DNA of 64,000 nt, taken from Muricea muricata (taxonomy: Eukaryota > Cnidaria > Anthozoa > Malacalcyonacea > Plexauridae). The stretch is taken from the NCBI GenBank assembly GCA_963855995.1, contig OY979716.1, forward strand, positions 86,235,560-86,299,559. The letters are read 5' to 3'. The position numbers and the translations under genes were made by a program. Shown here piece after piece: positions 48,212 to 57,151 of the stretch. The notes beneath the pieces are model-generated. The model made no database searches and was not told the origin of the DNA. It saw nothing but the letters and a program-made list of their open reading frames with translations. Position 1 is the first letter of the stretch, and the number at the start of each line of letters is the position of its first letter.

Positions 48212-49059
48212 GTGCCCGCCTCGCAGGAGAGTGAAATTGTTGTTCAGGGTGCCAGCCGGAACATCACACAACAAACCGCTGAGCAAATACGCAGCTTAGT
48301 GGATGAGCATTTGGCTACCTCACTTCAAAAAGTGCTTCCATCCATCTTGAAAGAGGCTTTAGCTAGCTCAAAGGAGGCACCTCAGCCTGATAATAGAGAT
48401 GACGAAAGACAGGAAGGTCCAAAAAAATCACTAGCTTCACCATTAGATCGTTTTTACACTACCACTAAGGAGTGTATTTTATCTGATCAGATAGTAGAAG
48501 TAATAAAAACAGCTTTCTCAAAACAATTGAGCAAAGATATATGGTCAGACCTGATGGAAAAATATCCACAAATAAAGGGCACTGAAAATATTTTAGTTGC
48601 CCCTACTATGGAGACTGGAACAAAAGACTACATGCGCCAAAAATTTGGCCATCCAAAGATGAAAGAAATATTGGCATTTGATGAAGGACTTGCCGAACGA
48701 CAAGCACCCTTTCTCACGGTCGCTCGTCCAATCGCAACAGCTTTAGCGAAGCTCGATGCCAATGATGTTTTGGATGAGGAAGGAAATGAGATCAAAAGCT
48801 TGTTAGAAGATGCATTGGTGCTACTTGGCAATGCAAATGTGCGTCTCAATCAGTGGCGCCAGAAGAGGTTCGCAGAATACCTCACCGATGTGGGAAAACG
48901 CACCCTGAAAGCTGGTATCCCAACTGACAAGCATCTTTTTCCCGATCAATTCCATAAGATGGTACAAAGTGAGCATGACCATTCCGGTACCAATAGCAAA
49001 TTGATTGCAACACCACCCAAGCCATCCATGACAACTAATCATAAGAAGCCCTTTCAATT
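48212..49059 (+). CDS. DIRS-type gag-like protein, 5' part
   Basis: Open frame beginning at VPASQESEIVVQG after an acceptor-like CTGCAG; the ATG at 48143 is the nearest upstream start. Landmarks recalled from DIRS gag proteins of invertebrates: FSKQLSKDIWSDLMEKYPQI, ILVAPTMETG, FDEGLAERQAPFLTVARPI, LGNANVRLNQWRQKRF and IPTDKHLFPDQFHKM. The frame runs into the Mutator-like terminal repeat at 49060. Joining to 55102 continues the frame for about 19 codons to a stop at 55157-55159. The codons after 49060 (Arg/Thr/Gly-rich) are terminal repeat read as protein, not gag. Confidence 0.65.
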
Positions 49060-49526
49060 GGGTGTAGATAAAACGCGGAACCGGACTCGGACTGGCGGAC
49101 TCGGACTGGCGGACGCGGACTGGCGGACGCGGACTGGCGGACGCGGACTGGCGAACATCAAAACGACCCCACTATGTGTTTGCAGAAAAAACAGGAAGAA
49201 TCACTTGCAAAAATTGTCCAGGTTGGGCTTCAGCAAATTTATGTAAGCATGCTGTGGCAGTTGGTGAAAAAACACAGCAGCTCAGCAAGTATTTTGAATG
49301 GCTCCGACGCTGAAACAAGCCCCTCAATTTAACAACCTTGGTTACTTTCGACTCAACGAAGGGAGTTGGAAAGAAGGGAAGTAAATCCACCAGTCGCCGA
49401 AAAGGAGGAAGATCAAAGTCGTCAAAAGAGCCTACGATTATTGTTGATAGAATCAGCCACCAAAAACAGCAACAGCCACAAGAACAACAGCAAAGACAGC
49501 AGCAACAAGAACAAGGACAAGCACAA

Positions 49527-49581
49527 GAAGAAGAAGAAGAAGAAGAAGAAGAAGAAGAAGAAGAAGAAGAAGAAGAAGAAG

Positions 49582-49615
<34 letters not shown>

Positions 49616-49770
49616 GCAACAGCAACAACAACAACAACAGCAACAGCAGCAAAATCAACTGCTGCAGCAACAACAACAACAACAATTGCTGCAGCAGCAG
49701 CAACATCAACAACAACAACAGCAACAGCAACAATTGCTGCAGCAGCAGCAGCAACAACGACAACAACAGG
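49527..49770 (+). repeat. GAA then CAA microsatellite (polyE-polyQ)
   Basis: About 18 GAA units are followed by CAA/CAG units with a few other codons (CTG CTG, AAT, CAT). In frame this gives a Glu run followed by a broken Gln run within the SWIM protein. The mixed CAA/CAG and the leucine pairs suggest an old, partly coding-maintained repeat. Opposite-strand Leu/Val/Ala runs are artefacts of the repeat. Confidence 0.85.
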
Positions 49771-50150
49771 AACGACACCACCACCAAAATCAGCCAGAGG
49801 TCTCACCAAGTCAACAGCAGCTGCCACAGTATGGTCACATTCCTACACCTATATCCCCTGGCTATCCCGATCCTCTTTTCGGCACTTACATGCTATATTT
49901 TCTTCAACTCTCCCCACCTCAAGTGAAAACTTGTTTTGGGTGTGGACAACTGCTTAAACCAGAAGGTAAAATTGGGCAACCCCCGTACGACATGGTTGTT
50001 GTTTCAAATGCGCAAAGACCATTTTACAACAGGACGACAGGACAGTTACAAGAGCGACCGGGTAATGTTTGCTATCATGTAAACACAGGATGTCTGAAAA
50101 GACGTCAGGCATATTTTATGGCATCGCAAGTGCACAGTGGCGGATCCAGT

Positions 50151-50321
50151 GTAGGTCAAAATAAATTATAGCAGCCCAATTTTAAATTCAAAATAACTTC
50201 ATAACAATGTCATTGGTTATGAATTTCCAAAGAATAAAATCTTACCAATGAAACTGCTTTGAAGGTGTTTCAAAATGTAAATATATCCAAGAATGAGCTG
50301 TAGTAATTAATTTTGACCTAC
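50151..50321. repeat. 171-bp MITE in the left end of the Rep element
   Basis: The ends GTAGGTCAAAATAAATTATA and the inverse of TAGTAATTAATTTTGACCTAC pair over about 25 bp. It separates the 12-bp outer end from the 256-bp module at the left, whereas at the right these are adjacent; so it probably inserted later. Confidence 0.6.
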
Positions 50322-50324
50322 GCT

Positions 50325-50580
50325 ACAATCCTGGAAAAATATTAGTAGACTTTTTCAATTTCTCAACGTTTCCCCCTTCCCCCATACACAATGTTGCTAT
50401 TTATGCGGTGTATGTTGGAAAGTGACTTTATTTTATTCAACATTGTTCGGGGGGAAGGGGGAGATGTAGCATTCAAGATCATTCACTAAGTTATTTAGGC
50501 GGAAATGTGCGATTTAAACACTTTATAATGTATTTTTGTGAAATTAACAAATAGTCTCCATGTATTTTTTCCAGGATTGT
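50325..50580 (+). repeat. 256-bp terminal module, left copy
   Basis: It starts ACAATCCTGGAAAAATATTA and ends as the inverse TTTTTCCAGGATTGT, so the module has its own 15-bp inverted ends. The right copy (54125-54381) differs at about three bases plus one T in a T-run, a direct repeat of about 99% identity. Contains C-rich and G-rich runs (cccccttccccc; ggggggaaggggg) able to pair. Non-coding. Confidence 0.85.
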
Positions 50581-50829
50581 CTCTAACGTTAAATCAGATA
50601 TAACAATTAGGGGCGTTGTTTATTGGTGGTATTTATTAGACATCTTATATTATACTTAATTATAAACTGCCTATTACGTGGATGTAAAGTTTACGTATAC
50701 AGGGGGGGTGATTCTAGGATTTTTCCGGGGGGTGCGATTGACTATCAATAGTGATTTCGTTGCGTTAAATCAAAACATCACAGTACATTACAATAAAATT
50801 ACGTACTAAGTCACACAAATCTTTAATGG

Positions 50830-52164
50830 ATGGATGAAATTGATAAGTCTAAGCCACGGAGAAGTTATCTTGTTACTTATAGTCAAGCAGACTTGCAGAA
50901 GTTCCCAACCAGAGAATCATTTGGCGAAGCTGTAGCCGCTGCATTCACTTCAAAACGAAGTAAAGTTGTCCCGCTACATTGGGCATGTTGCCTCGAAAAG
51001 CATGAAAATGGCGGTTATCACTACCACCTTGCCTTAAAACTCAGTGGTACAAAGAGATGGCTTGAAGCAAAGAAATCTATTGAAGCAGAACACGGTATAG
51101 CTGTTAACTTCTCTGACCACGATGGCTACTATACTGCGTATCGGTACATAAGCAAATCTGATGATATGGTTTTCCACAGCACAGGGCACCCTAATCTCGA
51201 CGAAATTGGTTCTCCAAGAACAAAGCGCTGTCAACAAACATACAGAAAAAGGCGCTGTGAGAAAAAGTCAAATGTAGCTGATACGGAAGCTGCTACCACG
51301 TCCAAGAGAAGGAAAAAACTTTCAAATTTGGAAGTGGCAGAGTTCATTGTCAAACATGAAATTAAGTCGGAGACTGAATTATTAGCTGTTGCGAATGAGC
51401 AAAGCGAAGAGGGGAAGAAAGATCTCGCACATTTTGTTCTTTTATGTAACTCAAAGGGCTTGCATGACCTCATAGAGCAAACATGGAAAATGAAGACGGC
51501 ATCTGCAACCCTACAACGAAAAAAAGTTTCACGAATAGATTTGATACGGAAGGCAGCTGACGGGGATTGTTCATTGTCTTGCAAAGGAAAATGGTTAGAT
51601 TGCGCCCAAGAAGTGTTGGTCAACAACAAAGTCCACCCCATATTGTTTGCTGCTGCCGTTAGAGAGCTATTGTTGTTAGGACGAGGGAAGTACCAGAACG
51701 TGATGATAGTTGGGCCAACTAACTGTGGGAAAACGTTTCTATTAAGACCGTTGGAGTTAATTTTCAAGATATTTTCCAACCCAGCGGCGGATAGATATGC
51801 ATGGATTGGAGCCGAGCACGCAGAAATTATCTTCTTAAATGATTTCCGATGGAGCAAAGAGTTAATCGAGTGGAAGAGCTTTCTATTACTACTGGAAGGA
51901 GATAGGGTTAACCTGCCAGCTCCTAAGAATCACTTCAGCACCGACGTTTGCATCAGTGAAGATACGCCAATATTTGCAACCTCAAAGAGTATCATCAAGT
52001 ATATAGGCAGCTACAACTCTCAAGACAAAGCCAAGGATGACATGATGGCATCAAGATGGAAAGTCTTCACTTTTTTCCACAGCATCCCAGAAAACGAGCA
52101 AAAAGATGTGAGCCCATGCGCAACGTGTTTTGCAAAACTAGTGTTAATGGGAGAAATATGCTAA
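50830..52164 (+). CDS. Rolling-circle Rep: HUH endonuclease + SF3 helicase
   Basis: Intact single-exon frame of 444 residues. The N-terminal nuclease has motif I (YLVTYSQADL, residues 13-22), the HUH metal site GGYHYHLAL (His64, His66) and motif III YRYISKSD with the probable nicking Tyr106 and Lys109. The C-terminal superfamily 3 helicase has Walker A GPTNCGKT (about 294-301), Walker B-like IIFLNDF (about 334-340), motif C/sensor FATSKS (about 381-386) and an Arg in SRWKVF. This is the layout of Rep proteins of small circular or linear ssDNA viruses (CRESS and parvovirus types); it would nick a hairpin origin, join the 5' end and unwind. Related frames occur in many cnidarian and mollusc genomes, as far as I recall. 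No capsid gene is present. The intact frame amid decayed neighbours suggests a young insertion. Confidence 0.85.
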   Translation: MDEIDKSKPRRSYLVTYSQADLQKFPTRESFGEAVAAAFTSKRSKVVPLHWACCLEKHENGGYHYHLALKLSGTKRWLEAKKSIEAEHGIAVNFSDHDGYYTAYRYISKSDDMVFHSTGHPNLDEIGSPRTKRCQQTYRKRRCEKKSNVADTEAATTSKRRKKLSNLEVAEFIVKHEIKSETELLAVANEQSEEGKKDLAHFVLLCNSKGLHDLIEQTWKMKTASATLQRKKVSRIDLIRKAADGDCSLSCKGKWLDCAQEVLVNNKVHPILFAAAVRELLLLGRGKYQNVMIVGPTNCGKTFLLRPLELIFKIFSNPAADRYAWIGAEHAEIIFLNDFRWSKELIEWKSFLLLLEGDRVNLPAPKNHFSTDVCISEDTPIFATSKSIIKYIGSYNSQDKAKDDMMASRWKVFTFFHSIPENEQKDVSPCATCFAKLVLMGEIC

Positions 52165-52327
52165 ACAATAAACATAATTAAGTACTTGTTGTTAATTTAC
52201 ATTTAAAATTCGTGGACTATTATGGGGAAAATAAAGGGAAACCATTTATATTTGACTCGTTAATTAAGATTCTTATATCTACTAATGTATACTTTCAACA
52301 TGTTGTGTTATGGCTAATATTTATACT

Positions 52328-52549
52328 ACATGTTACATCATGTTACACTACATGTTACACCACATGTTACACTTCAACTTGTATATTTTACTATGGATCT
52401 TGACATGTTACACCTACTTCTTAAAAGAATATACAGATTATTTTAAAAAGTAGGTGTAACATGTTGTAACATGTCAAAATCTATAGTAAAATATACAAGT
52501 TGAAGTGTAACATGTGGTGTAACATGTAGTGTAACATGATGTAACATGT
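52328..52549. repeat. Large hairpin built of iteron-like repeats, candidate origin
   Basis: A stem of about 100 bp with a loop at about 52,425-52,440 begins 160 bp after the Rep stop. The arm is built of catgttacac-type units: five or six on the left and the inverse gtgtaacatg six times on the right. One arm carries an extra 10-nt unit. A shared centre (cttcaacttgtatattttac) precedes the loop. Rep proteins of this type recognise short iterated sites and nick at a stem-loop, so this is a strong candidate for the replication origin. Confidence 0.65.
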
Positions 52550-52764
52550 GATGAATTTAATCATACTATATGTATTAGTTACAAAATATTCCATAAGTGC
52601 CCAATTTGGGGCCAATACTTGACTGTACATTTATATTAATTAAAATCATATGATATTCGATCTTATGAGTGATAGATGATGACAATTATACAGCAGCACT
52701 GCTGGATTTTTGCACTTAAAAATTTCAAAAATATAATGATACGGACATTTACGTATATACTAGA

Positions 52765-53832
52765 CTAATACTTGGTTCTTTGACCCTTTCCTTTAAGAAT
52801 TGTGGTGATCCTTTAATCCATACTGTCAATAATTTTGTCAATTTCTTCAGAACTAACGCTCAAAATAGTTTCTTTGACTCGCGATGATAGCTTTTCGAAA
52901 GTTTCCTTGGTAATATTCCTTTTGAATGCGTCGTTGTTTAGTCGCACCGTTAGCGTATGGAAAAGGTTTTCAATAGGATTAACATCAGGGCTTCGTGGGG
53001 GGGAATTTTAAATACAAGTGCGTTCACTTTGTCGATAGCACGCATTGCTACTTTTGAATTCTGCCTCGGGCATCCATCCATGAGAAATCTTCTCGCTTTA
53101 GGGTTTGATGATTTGTTGAACGCTTTTGGAAAAGATTTGACAATTTCTGCAAATTTTGGGCCAGTTATTGTCCCTTACCGTATGATATTGCCACCATGAA
53201 GTTCACGTTGATACCACCTTCCTTTTTTCCTTTTGCGGTGCAATTGAACTTCAAGCCTTCTCCACGTTTTCTCCACTCTCGAGCTCCAGGTGCGCGTGCT
53301 TGGTCATAAGGGTTACTTTTGTACTGGAATCCTTTCCCATCCAAATAAAATGATATCCCTGACCTCCAGAACTCGTCATCCAATTTTTGCTTTCTAATTT
53401 TCTTGCAAAACTTTACTCTTGATTTTAGATCTTTGGCATGCAGAAGACCTTTTTTTCGCGTTTGCAAATACCAATATCCGTCCTCATTTAAGCAATTCCT
53501 AATAGTGCGACCACTCACATGGCTTACGCCGCTTTCTACCTGAACACGTTTAGAGGTAAAAGAACCTTCCTTTCGTCGGAGACTTGTTATGGAGCGCACT
53601 ATACTTCTCTTGTGTTGAGGTAATAATTTTGAAGGTCTGCCTTTATTTGCTTTTCTTTTGTCAAATACAGGTTCACCACTTAGTGGCTTCTGAGCATGCT
53701 TATATATTGCAGCTTTAGAATACTGAGGAAAATTTTTAAAAGCTTTTTTCCTCGAATATTTGACAATTGATACGCAGCTCTAATTTGAGCAGAATGCTCC
53801 AAAGCAACGTTTTTGCGAGATTTTTTTGCCAT
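52765..53832 (-). pseudogene. Tc1/IS630-like DDE transposase
   Basis: Minus strand, start MAKKSRKNVALEHSAQIRAA at 53832, a helix-turn-helix N-terminus. The open core is 53599-53165. Catalytic acids: D in SFYLDGKGFQYK, D in FLMDGCPRQNS (other frame, near 53,085) and E in PDVNPIENLF (near 52,985), the DD(x)E pattern of the Tc1/mariner-IS630 group. Breaks: a lost A after NIRGKK, a stop and apparent deletion after SYGKGQ, a shift before PDVNP and a TGA/TAA after IDSMD near the end. It converges with the Rep gene, with the hairpin between the two genes. It may once have moved the element, or may be an unrelated insertion. Confidence 0.75.
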
Positions 53833-54124
53833 CTGTAAAGAAAATGCTACAATTGAGGTTTAGCTATGACAAGAGAACTGTATTAAAGATCGTCAGCACT
53901 AAAATGGACAACGTAAATTCGCAGATTTCCTGCCACTCAGCTAAGATAAGCTAGGAAGTTATTTAAAAGACAATGCATGCAGAACCCCCCCTCCCGCGCG
54001 TCACGGAATTGTATGAAATCAAGAACATCAGTTTCTACATTTGATTGGCTAGATACTTTAAGCTTGGTGTTCAAAACTCACAAGAATTTGTTATCTTAAA
54101 TATTACTAATTTAGTCATTTTCAG

Positions 54125-54381
54125 ACAATCCTGGAAAAATATTAGTAGACTTTTTCAATTTCTCAACGTTTCCCCCTTCCCCCATACACAATGTTGCTAT
54201 TTATGCGGTGTATGTTGGAAAGTGACTTTATTTTATTCAACATTGTTCGGGGGGAAGGGGGGAATGTAGCATTCAAGATCATTCACTAAGTTATTTAGGC
54301 GGAAATGTGCGATTTTAACACTTTATAATGTATTTTTGTGAAATTAACAAATAGTCTCCATGTATTTTTTTCCAGGATTGT
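54125..54381 (+). repeat. 256-bp terminal module, right copy
   Basis: Same orientation as 50325-50580 and about 99% identical, one base longer in a T-run. It runs directly into the outer end (TAGATCCGCCACTG). Its inner flank (attttcag) differs from that of the left copy (ctctaacg), so each module ends sharply at its own inverted ends. Confidence 0.85.
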
Positions 54382-54466
54382 AGATCCGCCACTGCAAGTG
54401 CAAATACCATATTCAATTCGAAGTATGTTGACACCAGTTCATCATCTCTATTTGCGGGAGTTTGTA

Positions 54467-55092
54467 TTAGTTCTTTAAAAATCTGTCAATGCAATGCAAG
54501 CAGAACATTGTTCAAGTTGTGTTTAAGTATGTAAACCATGTATGCATTAGTAGTGGTCGGTTCACAAAAGCTGGTGAGCGTTATATCTTGATTATATGAC
54601 ATGGTGTAAGAAGTATACAAATGTGAACATTTCTATTAAATATATTAAATTAAGCATGTAAAAAGGTAAATTTAACTACCACTACCTTCGATGTATTGTT
54701 AACAGTTATAAAGATAAGATAGATCTAGAATATTCTTTTTTTGGTATGACAATCTATCAGTTGAACAATATTTCCAAAAAACATATTTGGTTCAATTAGA
54801 ATTTTTTTATTTCATTGCATAAGGAAAAAAAAACTATATTGGGGCTGTTAAATTTTAATATAGGTGAAACATTAAACAGTTACACTAATATTTACGGATT
54901 CTCATACGAAGATCTTTAACTACGCGGTATGTTCAACAATCTGATGTTTTAGAAAAGGAAACGAAGTTGGTGCATACTCTTTTGAATTTTTTTAATTTTT
55001 TTTTAAAATATTTTTCTATTTTTTTGTCGGTCCGCCAGTCCGCGTCCGCCAGTCTGCGTCCGCCAGTCCGAGTCCGCGTTTTATCTACACCC
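54467..55092. other. Right flank of the Mutator-like element
   Basis: AT-rich, no gene; ends with the inverted minisatellite and terminal repeat. Confidence 0.5.
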
Positions 55093-55253
55093 CTTTCAAT
55101 TGGCTCCCCAGAATCGAGCCGACCGGCGATCCTGGGGGAAAAGAAAATGGTCATTATAAGCCGGTCCAAACTACCAGAGTACATCGGCATACAACTCATC
55201 TTCATCCAAGTTCTCTACATCCAAACGACCTTGAAGAAATACGGCAACCGCCA

Positions 55254-57036
55254 ATGCCAGCTGACTACAGTATTCCTCAACTTCAAAACATAAATCCTTC
55301 AGTGTCGACGCCAGCAGGGTGCCTGGTGCACTTTTTACCGAACTGGAAAAAACTGACATCAGACCGGTTAGTCTGGCAAATTGTAGAAGGTTACAGAATT
55401 CCTCTGAAGTGTGTACCACATCAGTGGCGACCAAGATTGACAAAAGGAAGTTCAATCGAACAAACAAGATTGCTCAAAACAGCAATACACGAACTCCAGG
55501 AGAAAGGAGCAGTGGAGGAAGTGAACACAGTAGACGATCAGTATCTGTTAACACTGTTCATCTTGAAACAAGGAGAGAAGAATCGACCAGTGTTCAACCT
55601 AAGATCACTGAAACACTGTGTACAGCTGGAGAAGTTCAAACTGGAGGGTCTGGACATGGTTCGGATGCTTCTCCAACCAGGAAATTACATGATGAAACTA
55701 GATTTACAGGATGCATACTTCATGGTGCCCATACACGAGCAACACAAGAAGTACCTAAGACTGCAATTTCAGAACAAAATATACGAATTCCAATGTCTTC
55801 CATTCGGTCTTTTACCTGCCCCGAGAGCTTTCACACGATTGCTCAAGCCTGTGGTAGCAGTGCTGCGTGCGTCAGGGATCCGACTTGTGATTTACTTGGA
55901 CGACATCCTGATCATGCATCAGGATCGACAGGAGATTGTCAGGATTTTCAATATGGTTCTAGCACTATTGGAGAACTTGGGATGCCTTATCAAACGGGAG
56001 AAATGCTCCCTCCATCCAACTCAAGCACTAGTATTCTTAGGAGCCCTCCTAGATTCCAGGAAGATGACCATTGCAGTACCGATGGAGAAGGTTCAAAACC
56101 TTCAGGTCGAGAGTGCCAAAGCATTAAGGAACAGAAGCTGCTCAATGCACCAATTAGCTGCAATGATTGGCAGAATGAATCAAACGTCGAGAATAGGTAT
56201 CCACCAAGCTCCCCTACATTATCGGGCCTTACAGCAAGCATATATCAGATGTCTTCACCAGTGGGGACATCACACACGATCCCAGCAAGCTCAAGTTCCT
56301 CTCGACTCGCAAGCACTGGAAGAGTTAAAATGGTGGACCTCTCAGATGATTTCACAACACAACGGTGTAGCACTCCATCCCCCGCCAATCGATATGACAA
56401 TCGAGACGGATGCCTCTACCAAAGGTTGGGGAGCAGTATGCAAAGGCACACAGACGGGGGGGGGGGGGAGGGGGGAGGTGGAGCATCAGCGAATCCACCT
56501 ACCATATCAACTACCTGGAACTGAAAGCGGTATACCTGGCAATTCAGGCTTTTATCAAGGAAGAAGCCCAAACACCAAGGCATTTGAGACTGTTGATCGA
56601 CAACACGACCGCGGCGGCGTAAATCAACAAGAAAGGAGGTACACGATCTCCACAACTAGCGACTCTAGCAATGGAGATTTGGACATACTGTCTATCACGC
56701 CAGATATGGATCACAGCAAAGCATCTTCCAGGTTTAATGAATTCCGAAGCAGATTATGCATCCCGTAATTTCAACAATCACACAGAGTGGATGTTAGATC
56801 CCATTATCTTTCAACAAATTACAACTCGATATTACACACCGGAAGTGGACCTTTTCGCGACGCGTTTGAATCACCAGGTTCCCCAGTATGTAGCACGCTA
56901 TCCCGATCCAGGAGCTCTGGCGACCGACGCATTATCACAAGGAAACCACAAATCGGGGAAAGTTTGCACATTCCGTACTAAGTTCAAAGATAAACTAGCC
57001 AATTTGGTATATTCTGAAAGAGTTATAGTTCTATGA
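55254..57036 (+). pseudogene. DIRS-type reverse transcriptase and RNase H
   Basis: The first frame (55254-56460) has reverse transcriptase motifs: GEKNRPVFNLRSLKHC, MMKLDLQDAYFMVPIH, FQCLPFGLLPAPRAFTRLLK and the catalytic VIYLDDILIM. These are DIRS/gypsy-type, with the SL..C and DAYF spacing typical of DIRS. RNase H starts as MTIETDASTKGWGAVC and, after a 1-nt shift in a run of 13 G at about 56,456, continues YLELKAVYLAIQAFI and LLIDNTTAAA. A TAA then replaces a Tyr-type codon before INKKGGT. The tail LPGLMNSEADYASR and VDLFATRLNHQVPQYVARYP is intact, then homology stops at about 56,940. Confidence 0.8.
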
Positions 57037-57151
57037 CTATTAAGGTTGATTGTAATTGACATTGTTATAATGCAAAATTGTTATAATAAAATTGTTATCT
57101 TTCGACTGATATCAGTCAAGTTATAGATTTCAGTAGCAATAAACCTTTATA

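Larger units (their letters stand above)
50135..54394. mobile_element. Rep-bearing composite transposon
   Basis: The ends are CAGTGGCGGATC, inverted, with the 8-bp duplication CAAGTGCA outside (50127-50134 and 54395-54402). Both ends then lead into TACAATCCTGGAAAAA: directly at the right and after a 171-bp inserted MITE at the left. Contents from left: MITE, 256-bp module, Rep gene, large repeat-built hairpin, Tc1/IS630-like transposase (minus), second 256-bp module in the same orientation. The 8-bp duplication and CAGTGGCGGATC ends resemble hAT-type termini, yet no hAT transposase is present. Boundaries are well supported because removing the insert restores the SWIM frame. How such an element moves is unclear. 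Confidence 0.75.
49160..54466 (+). pseudogene. SWIM zinc-finger protein C-terminal part, split by the Rep element
   Basis: The frame starts near 49,165 with RPHYVFAEKTGRITCKNCPG, then CKHAVAVGEK: the CxC..CxH arrangement of a SWIM finger, a DNA/protein-binding module found in MULE transposases and related host proteins. TGA at 49311-49313 interrupts an LRR-NKPLNLTTLV stretch (CGA expected). Then come VTFDSTKGVGKKGSKS, a Glu run of about 20, a long Gln run, and a conserved tail with CFGCGQLLKPEG and VCYHVNTGCLKRRQAYF. The frame breaks at 50134 inside ASQVQ and resumes at 54403; removing the insertion and one 8-bp copy gives QIPYSIRSMLTPVHHLYLRE and a normal stop near 54,466. Confidence 0.7.
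49060..55092. mobile_element. Mutator-like element carrying a SWIM-finger gene end
   Basis: The ends GGGTGTAGATAAAACGCGGA are inverted at both sides, flanked by the 9-bp duplication CTTTCAATT (49051-49059 and 55093-55101), the hallmark length for Mutator-like elements. Just inside each end lies a minisatellite of GGACTGGC / GGACGC units (49,085-49,152; inverted at 55,030-55,078). Without the nested Rep element it would be about 1.77 kb. It holds only the C-terminal part of a SWIM-finger protein, so it is non-autonomous: an internal deletion derivative or a gene-capturing Pack-MULE-like copy. Confidence 0.75.

Noticed and set aside
49060-49246. Arg/Thr/Gly-rich extension of the gag frame
   Set aside because: It is the Mutator-like terminal repeat and minisatellite read through, not gag coding.
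49422-49827. Minus-strand open frames of Leu, Phe, Val and Ala runs
   Set aside because: They are the reverse reading of the GAA/CAA microsatellite.
52328-52549. CRISPR-like repeat array
   Set aside because: Units are about 10 nt with no spacers and form a palindrome; eukaryotic context.
50325-54381. LTR retrotransposon reading of the two 256-bp direct repeats
   Set aside because: The repeats have long inverted ends (not TG..CA), no primer-binding or purine tract, and no reverse transcriptase between them.
55319-56524. 401-codon open frame overlapping the DIRS reverse transcriptase
   Set aside because: Different frame from the conserved polymerase motifs, Ser/Thr/Arg-rich with no domain; a shadow of the real gene.
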